Below are positions 6,473-14,142 of a DNA stretch of 18,625 bases, in pieces. Below the pieces are notes generated by a model that was not told the origin of the DNA, ran no database searches, and saw only the letters and a program-made list of their open reading frames with translations. A program made the position numbers and the translations under genes. The stretch is from JAHJEM01 sp043805315 (GTDB lineage: Archaea; Nanobdellota; Nanobdellia; Woesearchaeales; JAHJEM01). Where the stretch lies: assembly GCA_043805315.1 (NCBI GenBank), contig JAZDID010000017.1:1-18625 (forward strand), written 5' to 3'. Every line of letters begins with the position of its first letter. Within the stretch, counting starts at the first letter, position 1.

Positions 6473-9400
6473 AGAGGAAAACAGCGTACAACTGGACTGA
6501 GAAAGGAGTGAAATCAGAGATCTTCAGATTGCTCTTCCTCTGCTTCTTCATCGCCGGACTCGTGTATCTTGTCTCTGCGCTCTCCCTCTCCTCTGGTCCG
6601 AGCATCACGCCGTCAGGCGCCGCGACTAACGACTCCTTGAACTGCACCTGGATCCCCTTTGGTGCGGGATCGTTGCAGGCGAACGTCTCCTGGTACAACG
6701 GCAGCACGCTCTACCAGAGCGAGAATGAAATCAGCTGCGTCAACAATACGGTCTGCTCAACGCCGTTGGGGATTCCCGGAGGGGTCGTGCGGAGAAGCCA
6801 TATCTGGAACTGCACAGTCATCCTCTACAACCAGACCGAGAATTACACATCGTCGGTGAACGTGAACATTTCCAATGCCAACCCGCGCATCACTCCCCTG
6901 GAGAATGTCTCTGTCCTTGAGGACGTCAATTATTACACAGTCGCGACAGCCACTGATCCGGAAAATGACACGCTCACCTGGTTCTCGAATGACAACAACT
7001 TCACAGCCGACCTGTTCACGATCAACCAGGATACCGGCGCAATCAATTTCACGCCGACCCAGAGCCAGATCGGCAACCACACCATGGATGTTGTTGTCAT
7101 TGACGGCAATAGCGGGAGCAACGCCATCAGGGTAACCTACTGGATCATTGCAGTCAATGACCCGCCGTACTTCAGCCCCTCGCTCGCGAATCAGACCGCG
7201 TATGAGGAGACTGCGTTTGTCTATCTGATAACCGGGACTGATGAGGAGAACAACACCTTTAACTTCTCCCTCTCCGCAACCACACTTCCGAACCTGACGC
7301 TCGTCTGGGTGAGCAACACGACCGCGAATATCACGTTCAACTATGCCGGCGCAGCCCCTGCATTCACCGACGGCGGGAACCATACAGTCAATGTGACGAT
7401 CTATGATATCAGCAATGTCACAGTCAACATGACGCGCTCGTTCAATCTTGACATACGGATGATCAACCATGATCCTGTCCTCGCAGCTATTGCAGACCAG
7501 ACCGGTGTCCAGAACCAGTCCGGCAACCTCTCTCTGACCATCAACGCCACTGACGTCGATCCTGACAACCTCACGTTCAACCTGAGCACAAACTGCTCGC
7601 TCCCGAACCCCTGGACATTGACGACGCTGAACAGCAGCAACAACGGCTCTGCCCGGGTCAATCTTCAGCTGAACAACTCGCATGTGGTCTGCAGGTGGGT
7701 GACCTTTTCTGTGACAGACGGTAAGACCTCTGATTCCCAGGTGGTCTTCTTCAACATCATCAACAGCAATGATTACCCGCTCATTTACAATTCGAGCAAT
7801 GAGAGCAGCAATACGGCAGGCATCAATGTGAGCAACCTCACCGGCTATATGGGTGTGCAGTTCCGCTACAAGGTCAATGCGACAGACATTGATATGCTCA
7901 CCTATGAGAACGACACCCTGACCTATACGACAAACAACACCTTGTTTCCCATCAACAGCGTTTCAGGGCTTATCCAATTTGACACGAACGTCTCGCTCAT
8001 CAGCAACCATACGGTCAAGGTGACGGTGACTGACCTGGGCCTCTTGACCTACTCGCAGGACCTCCATATCCAGATCACAAACAATACCATCCCTGTCCTG
8101 GACAGCATCGGCAACATCTCCTGCGCAGAAGACGTGCTCTGTACTATTCTCGTCACTGCAGTGGACCCTGACGCTGGCGAGAACCTCACGTTCAGGAGCA
8201 ATGACAGCACGTACTTCCCTCTCTCTTATTCCAATGTGACTGCCAGCCGCGTGAACTTCACGCCTACTGAGGACATGGTCGGCAACTGGTCGATCTTTGT
8301 CAATGTCTCTGACCGGGTGGGTGCAGAAGACAATGAGACTTTCACGTTCGCGATCAACAACACTAATGACGCGCCGTTCTTTGACATGAATTTTGATAAT
8401 GTGTCTGACAACATCAGCCTCGGGACTGTCATGGAAGGCATCCCGCTCCTGATCAACATCAGCGCAACTGACTATGACCTGCGGTTCAATGACAACCTTA
8501 CGTTCAATGTGGTCATCCTCTCAGGCCCGCACACTGACCTCTTCAACATCACAAAAGTTAACAGCACGACCGCTGTCCTCAACACTACTTTGAATGACTC
8601 TGTCGACGGTAACTATTCCATCAATTTCTCGGTCAGGGACAATGCGGGTGTTGTGGATTGGGAGGTTGTCAACTTCACAGTCTATAACAGGTCTGCGAGC
8701 CCGAACATCTCCCGTGTCATGCCGTATTACAACTCTTCGCTTGTACGGACTGTCTATGACTGGGAGAACGCCTCGCTTTTCCCGAATCACTGGACGAACC
8801 TCAACTTCACTGAGAACACCACCGTGACCTTCAATGCCTCTGTCTATGACCATGATAGCACTCTGGCAAACCTCAGCTATGCTTGGTACCGGAACGGGTC
8901 ATTGAACAAGACCGTGAATGCCACAGGAAATGTCAGCTACGAGATCTATTTTGGATTTCATGATGCGGGAAAGACGAACATCACCTTGGTTGTTCGGGAT
9001 AATTTCCAGAGCAACACCTCGTTTGTCTGGAACATCTCGATAGCGAATGCCAACAGGCCTCCGCAGCTGCTCAACCTGCTTCTGAACTTCACCGGGTCGA
9101 GTTCGATCAATACCACGACCACCTTCAACAGTTACTTCGGCTATTACGACGGCGCTCAGAGGATCCTTGACCCTGATGACGACCTGAATGCCAATAACCT
9201 GATACGGGACAATACCACTGACCCGAACGAGAGCTTCAGCCTTGCCGTGACTGTGCCGACCTGTTCTGTCGCGACATTGACCATCGCCAATGCATCGCTC
9301 ACGATCAAGCCAGTTCTGGTGGGGTTCTGTCTAGTGAACTTCACGGCGACTGACGAAGAGAGCGCTGCAGTGATCAGCAACCAGGTGCGGATAGACGTGT

Positions 9401-10203
9401 CTGCAGTGCCTGTGGCAGCGTCCACGTCTGTGGCAGCCTCGACGAGCGGCGGTGGAGGGGATATCAAGAGGACGATTGTCATTCCCCAGAATCGGGATGT
9501 TCCTGTGCCCAAGCCAGTCGAGATTGTCGTGCCGGGAAGGGTGATCATCTATGAGAACAAGACCATGCGCATCCCAATCATTATCAAGAACAACTGGAAC
9601 ACCTCGTTGACCGGCATCAACCTTGCAGCCTACACAAACAATTCTGAGGTAGGGCTCAATTTTTCCGAGACCAATATCAATGCATTACAAGTCGGGGAGG
9701 AATTCATCACCGAGTTGACGGTCGCGAATTACCGTGGCTATGGCCCGTATGAGATTCAGGTGGTCGCGACAGTATCTTCGCCTTCATTCTCTGACACCGG
9801 AACAATCTATGTGAACAGCATCGAGCAGTCAAGCATAGGCAGGGAGGTTGAAGTGAAGGTGGTGTTTGCAAAGGATATCCTCACCGCGAACCAGGAATGC
9901 CTGGAGCTGAATGAGCTCTTGACTAAGGCAGAGACTGCGTACCAGAATAACAATTACCAGGACGCATTGAACATGGTGGACAGTGTCGTCAACGGCTGCA
10001 AATACCTGATCAACCAGATGCAGCGGCAGGAAGAATTGCAGAATCCCCGGAAGACGTCGGTGACAGTCATGCTTTATGAGAAGATCAATAAGAACTATCT
10101 GAAAATAGCGGCGTTCATCATCGGCATTCTCGTGATCCTGCTTGAGCTCATCCTGATCGTGTTCAAGAGGAAGGAGATAGAGGAATTGAAGAGCTTGAAA
10201 TGA
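6469..10203 (+). CDS. Giant cadherin-like repeat surface protein, 1244 aa
   Basis: A short cytoplasmic N-terminus is followed by a membrane helix or signal (about residues 21-43). A long array of cadherin/Ig-like modules (about 135-980) follows, marked by recurring joints such as NDPPYFSP, NHDPVL, NDAPFF and ANRPPQL, and by acidic turns such as DPENDTLTW and DPDAGENLTF typical of calcium-binding cadherin-like repeats. A Gly/Ser/Ala linker (about 983-997) leads to a NEW3-like beta domain (about 1020-1115), a short TPR-like helical region with two Cys (about 1138-1180), and a C-terminal membrane helix (about 1215-1232) ending in basic residues. N-x-S/T sequons are extremely frequent, suggesting heavy glycosylation. 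Its start overlaps RHH 3. A cell-surface adhesin or stalk that contacts other cells is inferred. Confidence 0.85.
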   Translation: MKRKTAYNWTEKGVKSEIFRLLFLCFFIAGLVYLVSALSLSSGPSITPSGAATNDSLNCTWIPFGAGSLQANVSWYNGSTLYQSENEISCVNNTVCSTPLGIPGGVVRRSHIWNCTVILYNQTENYTSSVNVNISNANPRITPLENVSVLEDVNYYTVATATDPENDTLTWFSNDNNFTADLFTINQDTGAINFTPTQSQIGNHTMDVVVIDGNSGSNAIRVTYWIIAVNDPPYFSPSLANQTAYEETAFVYLITGTDEENNTFNFSLSATTLPNLTLVWVSNTTANITFNYAGAAPAFTDGGNHTVNVTIYDISNVTVNMTRSFNLDIRMINHDPVLAAIADQTGVQNQSGNLSLTINATDVDPDNLTFNLSTNCSLPNPWTLTTLNSSNNGSARVNLQLNNSHVVCRWVTFSVTDGKTSDSQVVFFNIINSNDYPLIYNSSNESSNTAGINVSNLTGYMGVQFRYKVNATDIDMLTYENDTLTYTTNNTLFPINSVSGLIQFDTNVSLISNHTVKVTVTDLGLLTYSQDLHIQITNNTIPVLDSIGNISCAEDVLCTILVTAVDPDAGENLTFRSNDSTYFPLSYSNVTASRVNFTPTEDMVGNWSIFVNVSDRVGAEDNETFTFAINNTNDAPFFDMNFDNVSDNISLGTVMEGIPLLINISATDYDLRFNDNLTFNVVILSGPHTDLFNITKVNSTTAVLNTTLNDSVDGNYSINFSVRDNAGVVDWEVVNFTVYNRSASPNISRVMPYYNSSLVRTVYDWENASLFPNHWTNLNFTENTTVTFNASVYDHDSTLANLSYAWYRNGSLNKTVNATGNVSYEIYFGFHDAGKTNITLVVRDNFQSNTSFVWNISIANANRPPQLLNLLLNFTGSSSINTTTTFNSYFGYYDGAQRILDPDDDLNANNLIRDNTTDPNESFSLAVTVPTCSVATLTIANASLTIKPVLVGFCLVNFTATDEESAAVISNQVRIDVSAVPVAASTSVAASTSGGGGDIKRTIVIPQNRDVPVPKPVEIVVPGRVIIYENKTMRIPIIIKNNWNTSLTGINLAAYTNNSEVGLNFSETNINALQVGEEFITELTVANYRGYGPYEIQVVATVSSPSFSDTGTIYVNSIEQSSIGREVEVKVVFAKDILTANQECLELNELLTKAETAYQNNNYQDALNMVDSVVNGCKYLINQMQRQEELQNPRKTSVTVMLYEKINKNYLKIAAFIIGILVILLELILIVFKRKEIEELKSLK

Positions 10204-10212
10204 GAATTTGGA

Positions 10213-11232
10213 TTATTTTTTCTTCGCTGGTCCTTTTTTCACCTGTATGTTCTCCGGCTCTTTTTTCTTCTCCGGTTTTTTCTCAGCGTCTTTCCGATTT
10301 CCGGAGTATGGCTTTTCCTTTCCATTGTCAGCAAGCTTCCTGTAGATCTCGCTGATCAAAAGGTAGTGTTCGGCCTTGGTCTCTTCCTGGAGGCTCTCGT
10401 AGAGCGCGAGAAGGTCCTGGTACAGCTTCTTTATCCGAAGCCTTGCTGCTCCTGTTGGCTTCTGGTTCAGGAGCGCGTTGATCTCTGCGATGAGCTTGTT
10501 GATCTTTTTCACATTCTCCAGCTCCTGCCGGGAAACTTTCTTGATCTCTTTTTCGATGTTCAGGTCCGGGTCGACGATGGTCTTGCGCATGACCTGCTTC
10601 TCTGTCATGGTTTTAGGAGTGGGAAGCGCGGTGTCTTGGTTTTTTGTATCGGTTTTCTTTTCATGCTCTTGCCTGCTCGCCTGCTTTGGTTGGTCTATGA
10701 TGACAGAATCGACTGCACTAAACGCCTGCTCTGCCTGTTTTTGCGCGAGCGCGTTCATCTCTTCTTCCCGCTGCCGCCGTGCCTGCTCTGCCTGCTTGGT
10801 GATGTATTCTTCCTGCTCTTCGAGTGATTTCATGCCGGGGATGACTTTGCGGAGGATTTTCACGAGCACATGGTCCTGCTGTTCCTCTCCGACGAGAATG
10901 TCGATGATCTTCCTGAACTCCCGCAGGTGTTCCCTGAGCTTTTCATCCTCGAGCTGCTTCTCTGTGTACTCGACCCTGAAGATGTCATTCAGCAGGCTGT
11001 TCAGTTTCTTCCGTACATCATTCGGAAGATAGACTTTCTTCAGCTCGTCCTGCAATTCCTGTTCGGTGAACTCATAGTCCAAGTGCAGGTATTCCTTGAA
11101 GAAATCCTTGATCAGGTTGTAGGCCTCTTTCTCAGTGACGAGCCGCTTGGTCATGAGGTAATGGATGCGCTTTAAGAAAACCTCCTTGAATAGCTTCCTA
11201 TTTAGGACAGACTCGCCTCTTTTATCAACCAT
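10213..11232 (-). CDS. Soluble two-module helical protein with Lys-rich tail, 339 aa
   Basis: No signal or membrane helix is seen, so it is cytosolic. Module 1 (about residues 10-120) is helical, with YEFTEQELQDELKKVYL and a closing REFRKIIDILV. A charged Gln/Lys/Glu linker follows (about 120-220). Module 2 (about 225-300) is helical, with LYQDLLALYESL, then HYLLISEIYRKL. The tail is Lys/Pro/Glu-rich. Both modules resemble, in the same order, the cytoplasmic tail of the 1017-residue surface protein (KELYDHIT region; then ADLLTLYYGL and YEDVKRLYDLI). The gene faces the adhesin gene with only 9 bases between stop codons. A TATA box precedes the ATG. A cytosolic partner or scaffold of the surface proteins is inferred; no catalytic motif was seen. 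Confidence 0.8.
   Translation of the reverse strand: MVDKRGESVLNRKLFKEVFLKRIHYLMTKRLVTEKEAYNLIKDFFKEYLHLDYEFTEQELQDELKKVYLPNDVRKKLNSLLNDIFRVEYTEKQLEDEKLREHLREFRKIIDILVGEEQQDHVLVKILRKVIPGMKSLEEQEEYITKQAEQARRQREEEMNALAQKQAEQAFSAVDSVIIDQPKQASRQEHEKKTDTKNQDTALPTPKTMTEKQVMRKTIVDPDLNIEKEIKKVSRQELENVKKINKLIAEINALLNQKPTGAARLRIKKLYQDLLALYESLQEETKAEHYLLISEIYRKLADNGKEKPYSGNRKDAEKKPEKKKEPENIQVKKGPAKKK
10216..10281 (+). terminator. T-runs inside the opposing gene, possible adhesin terminator
   Basis: On the plus strand, runs of six T occur at 10216-10221, 10234-10239, 10261-10266 and 10276-10281, starting 13 bases after the adhesin stop. They are the complement of Lys AAA codons in the tail of the opposing gene, so one sequence may serve both as coding DNA and as the adhesin terminator. 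Confidence 0.4.
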
Positions 11233-11254
11233 ACCTGTTCCAGAAGGTTTTTGG

Positions 11255-11266
11255 TTTATAAATATT
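11255..11266 (-). promoter_or_regulatory. TATA box of the 339-residue gene
   Basis: On the minus strand AATATTTATAAA lies about 28 bases before the ATG at 11232, consistent with a leaderless start. It separates this gene from the secreted protein gene upstream on the same strand. Confidence 0.6.
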
Positions 11267-11298
11267 GCTTTTTTGGTTAGTGATAGATAAATATTATT

Positions 11299-11688
11299 TC
11301 AATAGTGCTGATTGCTTTGAAGCGAGTCATACACGCCGACCGCATACTGGTTCATTCCTGAAAGCTCCACATTGGCAGGAAAATCTGTGTTGCGGACGAT
11401 ATCGATGAGTTTATCTCCATAGCTGATGCCATCGCTATAGCTCAGGTCATTCATACTGATGAACTCGCCGCCAGGTCCGAATGTGAGAACAGCATCCCCG
11501 AAATTTCCTCTGTGGTTTGCATGGATGACGTGAACTATGTGGTTTCCCTGATTCTCACCTGCGTATCTGATAAAATCATTTGGGCTCGCTTCAGGCAGCT
11601 GATGTATAAGCAATGCCAATCCTCCGCCTGCAATAGTCAGGATCATTGCTTTCTTTAACATACCAGTCAAGGATTTTGTTGGTTTCAT
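11299..11688 (-). CDS. Small secreted or anchored protein, 129 aa
   Basis: A basic N-terminus (KPTK, KK) is followed by a hydrophobic segment at about residues 14-28, which fits a signal peptide or single anchor. The remaining 100 residues have no Cys and no family I recognise; they include HIVHVIHANHRGNFGDAVL and a Tyr/Ser/Gly-rich middle. GAGGT at 11693-11697 (minus strand) precedes the ATG by 4 bases and supports this start. A minus-strand TATA box sits further upstream. It is divergent from the tandem Lrp regulator, with about 124 AT-rich bases between, so it is a candidate target of that regulator (inferred). Confidence 0.65.
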   Translation of the reverse strand: MKPTKSLTGMLKKAMILTIAGGGLALLIHQLPEASPNDFIRYAGENQGNHIVHVIHANHRGNFGDAVLTFGPGGEFISMNDLSYSDGISYGDKLIDIVRNTDFPANVELSGMNQYAVGVYDSLQSNQHY

Positions 11689-11724
11689 ATTTACCTCTTT
11701 TTTTCTGATTTTCTTATTGAATCT

Positions 11725-11734
11725 CTTATATATG
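11725..11734 (-). promoter_or_regulatory. TATA box of the 129-residue gene
   Basis: On the minus strand CATATATAAG lies about 41 bases before the ATG at 11688, predicting a short leader of about 14 bases that includes the GAGGT ribosome site. It lies in the divergent region shared with the Lrp-type regulator. Confidence 0.5.
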
Positions 11735-11781
11735 ACCCATATAATAAAACTTCTTATTATTTTTTTTAATAAATGGAAACT

Positions 11782-11792
11782 TTTATATATTA
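11782..11792 (+). promoter_or_regulatory. TATA box of the tandem Lrp regulator
   Basis: TTTATATATTA is centred about 26 bases before the ATG at 11813. There is no Shine-Dalgarno sequence, so a leaderless transcript is likely. Confidence 0.65.
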
Positions 11793-11812
11793 AATAAGTC
11801 TAAAATGAAAAA

Positions 11813-12784
11813 ATGCAGAGTTATCTGGATAAGAAAGATAGCAGAATACTACACGAGCTCGACCTTGATGCCCAGCTCCCTCTAAACCGACTAGCAAAAA
11901 AGGTAGGGGTTTCATCAGAGGTTGCAGCTTATAGGATAAAACAGCTTGAAAAAAAAGGCACACTCAAGGGATACTATGGAATCATCAATGTCTATAATCT
12001 TGATTTCCAACTTTTTAGGATTTACCTCAGGCTTCACCGCATGCCTTCTGGAATAAAACAAGAGTTTCTTGAATACTTGAATACTGTCAGCCAAGTGGGG
12101 CAGATTTCCCTCACAGGAGGCGACTATGACCTCATCATTGGAATTGTCGAAAAGACAAATAGAAAATTCCAGAGTATATTGGATGACATCATGAATCGAT
12201 ATGGGGCTTACATCATCATGAAAGACATCTCGATCATTACAGAGCTGAGGCAGTATAGCAGGAAATTCATCTTGCCATCGAAAGACGAGAACGTCCCAGA
12301 GTGGATCTTCTCATCAGATGAAAAAAAGCCTGACGTGGACAGTGTAGACCTGAAAATCCTCTCATTCCTGTCAGATCATGGAAGAAGCATGAGCACTGAC
12401 ATAGAGCGGGGGATAGGAGTCTCACGGAAAGTTATATCTTACCGTTTAAAGCGGTTGCGGCAAGAGCACATCTTCCTTGGCTCACGAATGGTGCTCAAAC
12501 GGGGAGCATTCGGGGAAAGCTTCTTTCGAATTCTCATCAAGCTCCAAACCACGAATGAGATTAAAATACAAAGACTGCTCTATTATTTCAAGACCCACAC
12601 CGCTGTCGTGCACTGGTTGAAATGCCTAGGAAGCTGGGACTGGGAGATCGAGGTCGCAGAGGAGAATATCGAGAAATGCCACTCCTTTGTCTCTGAATTA
12701 AAAGATACATTTGAAATTGTCAGAGAGACAACGGTTATCCCCCTGTTTAATGATTTAAAATACAGGTTTTCAATAACGGAATGA
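11813..12784 (+). CDS. Tandem Lrp/AsnC-type transcription regulator, 323 aa
   Basis: Two Lrp/AsnC units are fused in one chain. Each has an N-terminal helix-turn-helix (about residues 8-50, with LAKKVGVSSEVAAYRIKQL; and about 175-228, with IERGIGVSRKVISYRLKRL) and a ligand-binding RAM-like domain (about 62-145 with GDYDLIIGIV; about 235-318 with GSWDWEIEVAEE). Usual Lrp proteins are about 150 residues, so this is a doubled form that would carry a built-in dimer. Lrp proteins commonly respond to amino acids or other small metabolites; the ligand here is unknown. It is transcribed divergently from a small secreted protein gene and stands at the edge of the accessory region. Confidence 0.85.
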   Translation: MQSYLDKKDSRILHELDLDAQLPLNRLAKKVGVSSEVAAYRIKQLEKKGTLKGYYGIINVYNLDFQLFRIYLRLHRMPSGIKQEFLEYLNTVSQVGQISLTGGDYDLIIGIVEKTNRKFQSILDDIMNRYGAYIIMKDISIITELRQYSRKFILPSKDENVPEWIFSSDEKKPDVDSVDLKILSFLSDHGRSMSTDIERGIGVSRKVISYRLKRLRQEHIFLGSRMVLKRGAFGESFFRILIKLQTTNEIKIQRLLYYFKTHTAVVHWLKCLGSWDWEIEVAEENIEKCHSFVSELKDTFEIVRETTVIPLFNDLKYRFSITE

Positions 12785-12860
12785 ACTCAACAGTTCAGTT
12801 GGTCATCAAACCAATATCTTTTTCCTGAATAAAGTAATTTGAATGATAAAAACAAGAATA

Positions 12861-12870
12861 TTTATAAGTA
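12861..12870 (+). promoter_or_regulatory. TATA box before the uORF and the 300-residue gene
   Basis: TTTATAAGTA predicts transcription from about 12891. This is 8 bases before the upstream ORF at 12899 and about 75 bases before the main ATG at 12966. It appears to be the promoter of the accessory operon. Confidence 0.55.
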
Positions 12871-12898
12871 TATGCAGTTAGCAATGATTGGGTGATTG

Positions 12899-12964
12899 AT
12901 GAATGAGTTTATAGACTGTACTGTATCACCGAACCAGAAAAGAAGGTCATCAGGAATGGTCTAA
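12899..12964 (+). CDS. Upstream ORF / leader peptide, 21 codons
   Basis: ATG at 12899 is preceded by GGTGAT (12891-12896) and follows the predicted transcription start closely. The ORF encodes a polar peptide ending RRSSGMV and stops with TAA at 12962-12964, one base before the ATG of the 300-residue gene. The tight junction suggests coupled or reinitiating translation. The main frame has no earlier ATG back to a stop at 12912, so this is not a misread N-terminus. Chance occurrence is possible. Confidence 0.4.
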   Translation: MNEFIDCTVSPNQKRRSSGMV

Positions 12965-12965
12965 G

Positions 12966-13868
12966 ATGAAAATACCACATGAGAACTCGATGGCAAGGCT
13001 TTCACCGCCTGATGCAAAGCTGTTTCACAAGCTAATGGATGCCTTGCTGTTCTATGCAAATAGCACAGTACAGGTAATGAAGAATTGCCCAACGAAGGAA
13101 GCATTTTTCAAGCATGACATTGAGAAAACAGTGCCTCTACGAGAAAAAATGTTTTCCAAAGATTCTCAGATCATGGAATCTTTCATAAAGGAAAATCCTG
13201 AACATTTCAATTCAGAGGAACTCAACATAATTTCTTCATGGAAGGTCTCGAAAGAAGGGAAATTCTTCCTGGTGAAGCACACAAAAGAGCATGCTTTGCT
13301 CTTAAGCTCAAAAGAGCAGAAAGTGTATGGGGTTTTGGGAATTACTGATTCCTTTTCAGAAAAGTTTAATGGTTTTGCACCAGTCATGATGAAGATACGC
13401 TTGCTTCCATTCAAAGGAAAAATCATTTATGAAGGAATATTTTTTCCCTACCAAGTCTCTTTTGGCGGCGGAATGAGGTCATCATTAAAAGTTGAAACAG
13501 AGGCGGCAATCCAAAAGTATGGAATTATTACTTCACTTGATGTTCAAATTATCGAAAAGAAGAATTCTGATGAAGATATGCTTCGGTTTTATTTCAAGAC
13601 GCAGGATAACCGCGATAGATATTTTAAAGAAATTGAAAAATTAAAGAAGAAATCTCCTGAACTGGAAGCGATTTACTATCAGGAAGAAGCAGCCATAGTT
13701 TCTCGAGACATTAAAAAAAGCCTGAAGGCAAATGGCGTTAAAGGATATTTTGCTGTTCTTGTGAACGCTGTTGTCGCTTCAGGATTAACTGAGAAAGAAC
13801 TGAAGGAAAATATTAGGAAAATCGTGCCAGGAAAAAAGCAAGGCTGGCTCTATCAGTTTAAATTATGA
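12966..13868 (+). CDS. Uncharacterised cytosolic protein, 300 aa
   Basis: No signal or membrane helix is seen. The N-terminal half is helical and charged (KLMDALLFYAN, then FIKENPEHF), followed by a beta-rich centre with RLLPFKGKIIYEGIFFPYQV and SFGGGMRSSL at about residues 140-172. The C-terminal half is helical and Lys-rich. The LLPFkgkIiyxG stretch is one I recall from uncharacterised microbial proteins, but I cannot name a family and no catalytic motif is clear. The start at 12966 is secure because no ATG or GTG lies between it and the in-frame stop at 12912. It opens a tight same-strand run: the zinc-ribbon gene begins 16 bases later and a Bro-N gene follows, suggesting one accessory operon. 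Confidence 0.7.
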   Translation: MKIPHENSMARLSPPDAKLFHKLMDALLFYANSTVQVMKNCPTKEAFFKHDIEKTVPLREKMFSKDSQIMESFIKENPEHFNSEELNIISSWKVSKEGKFFLVKHTKEHALLLSSKEQKVYGVLGITDSFSEKFNGFAPVMMKIRLLPFKGKIIYEGIFFPYQVSFGGGMRSSLKVETEAAIQKYGIITSLDVQIIEKKNSDEDMLRFYFKTQDNRDRYFKEIEKLKKKSPELEAIYYQEEAAIVSRDIKKSLKANGVKGYFAVLVNAVVASGLTEKELKENIRKIVPGKKQGWLYQFKL

Positions 13869-13884
13869 GATAAGAGGTTCTCAC

Positions 13885-14130
13885 ATGCCCCAAAAAACAC
13901 TGAACGGAGAGGATATTGAGGAAGACAGTATCTGGTCAAAAGGGTTTTTCGCTGAACCCATGAGTTCAGGAGATAGAAAGGCTAAAATGCGAACTTTCCA
14001 CATGAAGCATGATGAGGAGATGAATCACAACTGCAAAAAATGTAAAAACAAAATCTCTGCGCATAATAAGGACTGGCATGCAGGGATGTGCGATGCCTGC
14101 TTCAACGCAATTTACTTTCCGGATGATTAA
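13885..14130 (+). CDS. Small zinc-ribbon protein, 81 aa
   Basis: The C-terminal half holds C50-x2-C53 and C69-x2-C72, separated by 15 residues, with His at 49, 60 and 65 (ISAHNKDWHAGMCDACF). This is a compact treble-clef or zinc-ribbon arrangement that should bind one zinc ion. The N-terminal half is charged and probably flexible. GAGGT at 13874-13878 lies 6 bases before the ATG. It sits 16 bases after the 300-residue gene and 12 bases before the first Bro-N gene, so it is likely co-translated with them. Nucleic-acid or protein binding is inferred; no partner can be named. Confidence 0.75.
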   Translation: MPQKTLNGEDIEEDSIWSKGFFAEPMSSGDRKAKMRTFHMKHDEEMNHNCKKCKNKISAHNKDWHAGMCDACFNAIYFPDD

Positions 14131-14142
14131 AAAGGAGGGAAC

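Noticed and set aside
6757..7683. Long minus-strand open frame (308 codons) inside the adhesin gene
   Set aside because: It is antisense to a clear repeat protein, with low-complexity Val/Arg/Asp-rich content, no promoter and no domain. It arises from the codon bias of the Asn/Thr-rich gene.
10366..11175. Plus-strand frames inside the 339-residue minus gene
   Set aside because: They are Leu/Phe/Cys/Ser-rich complements of a Lys/Glu-rich helical gene, with no start signals.
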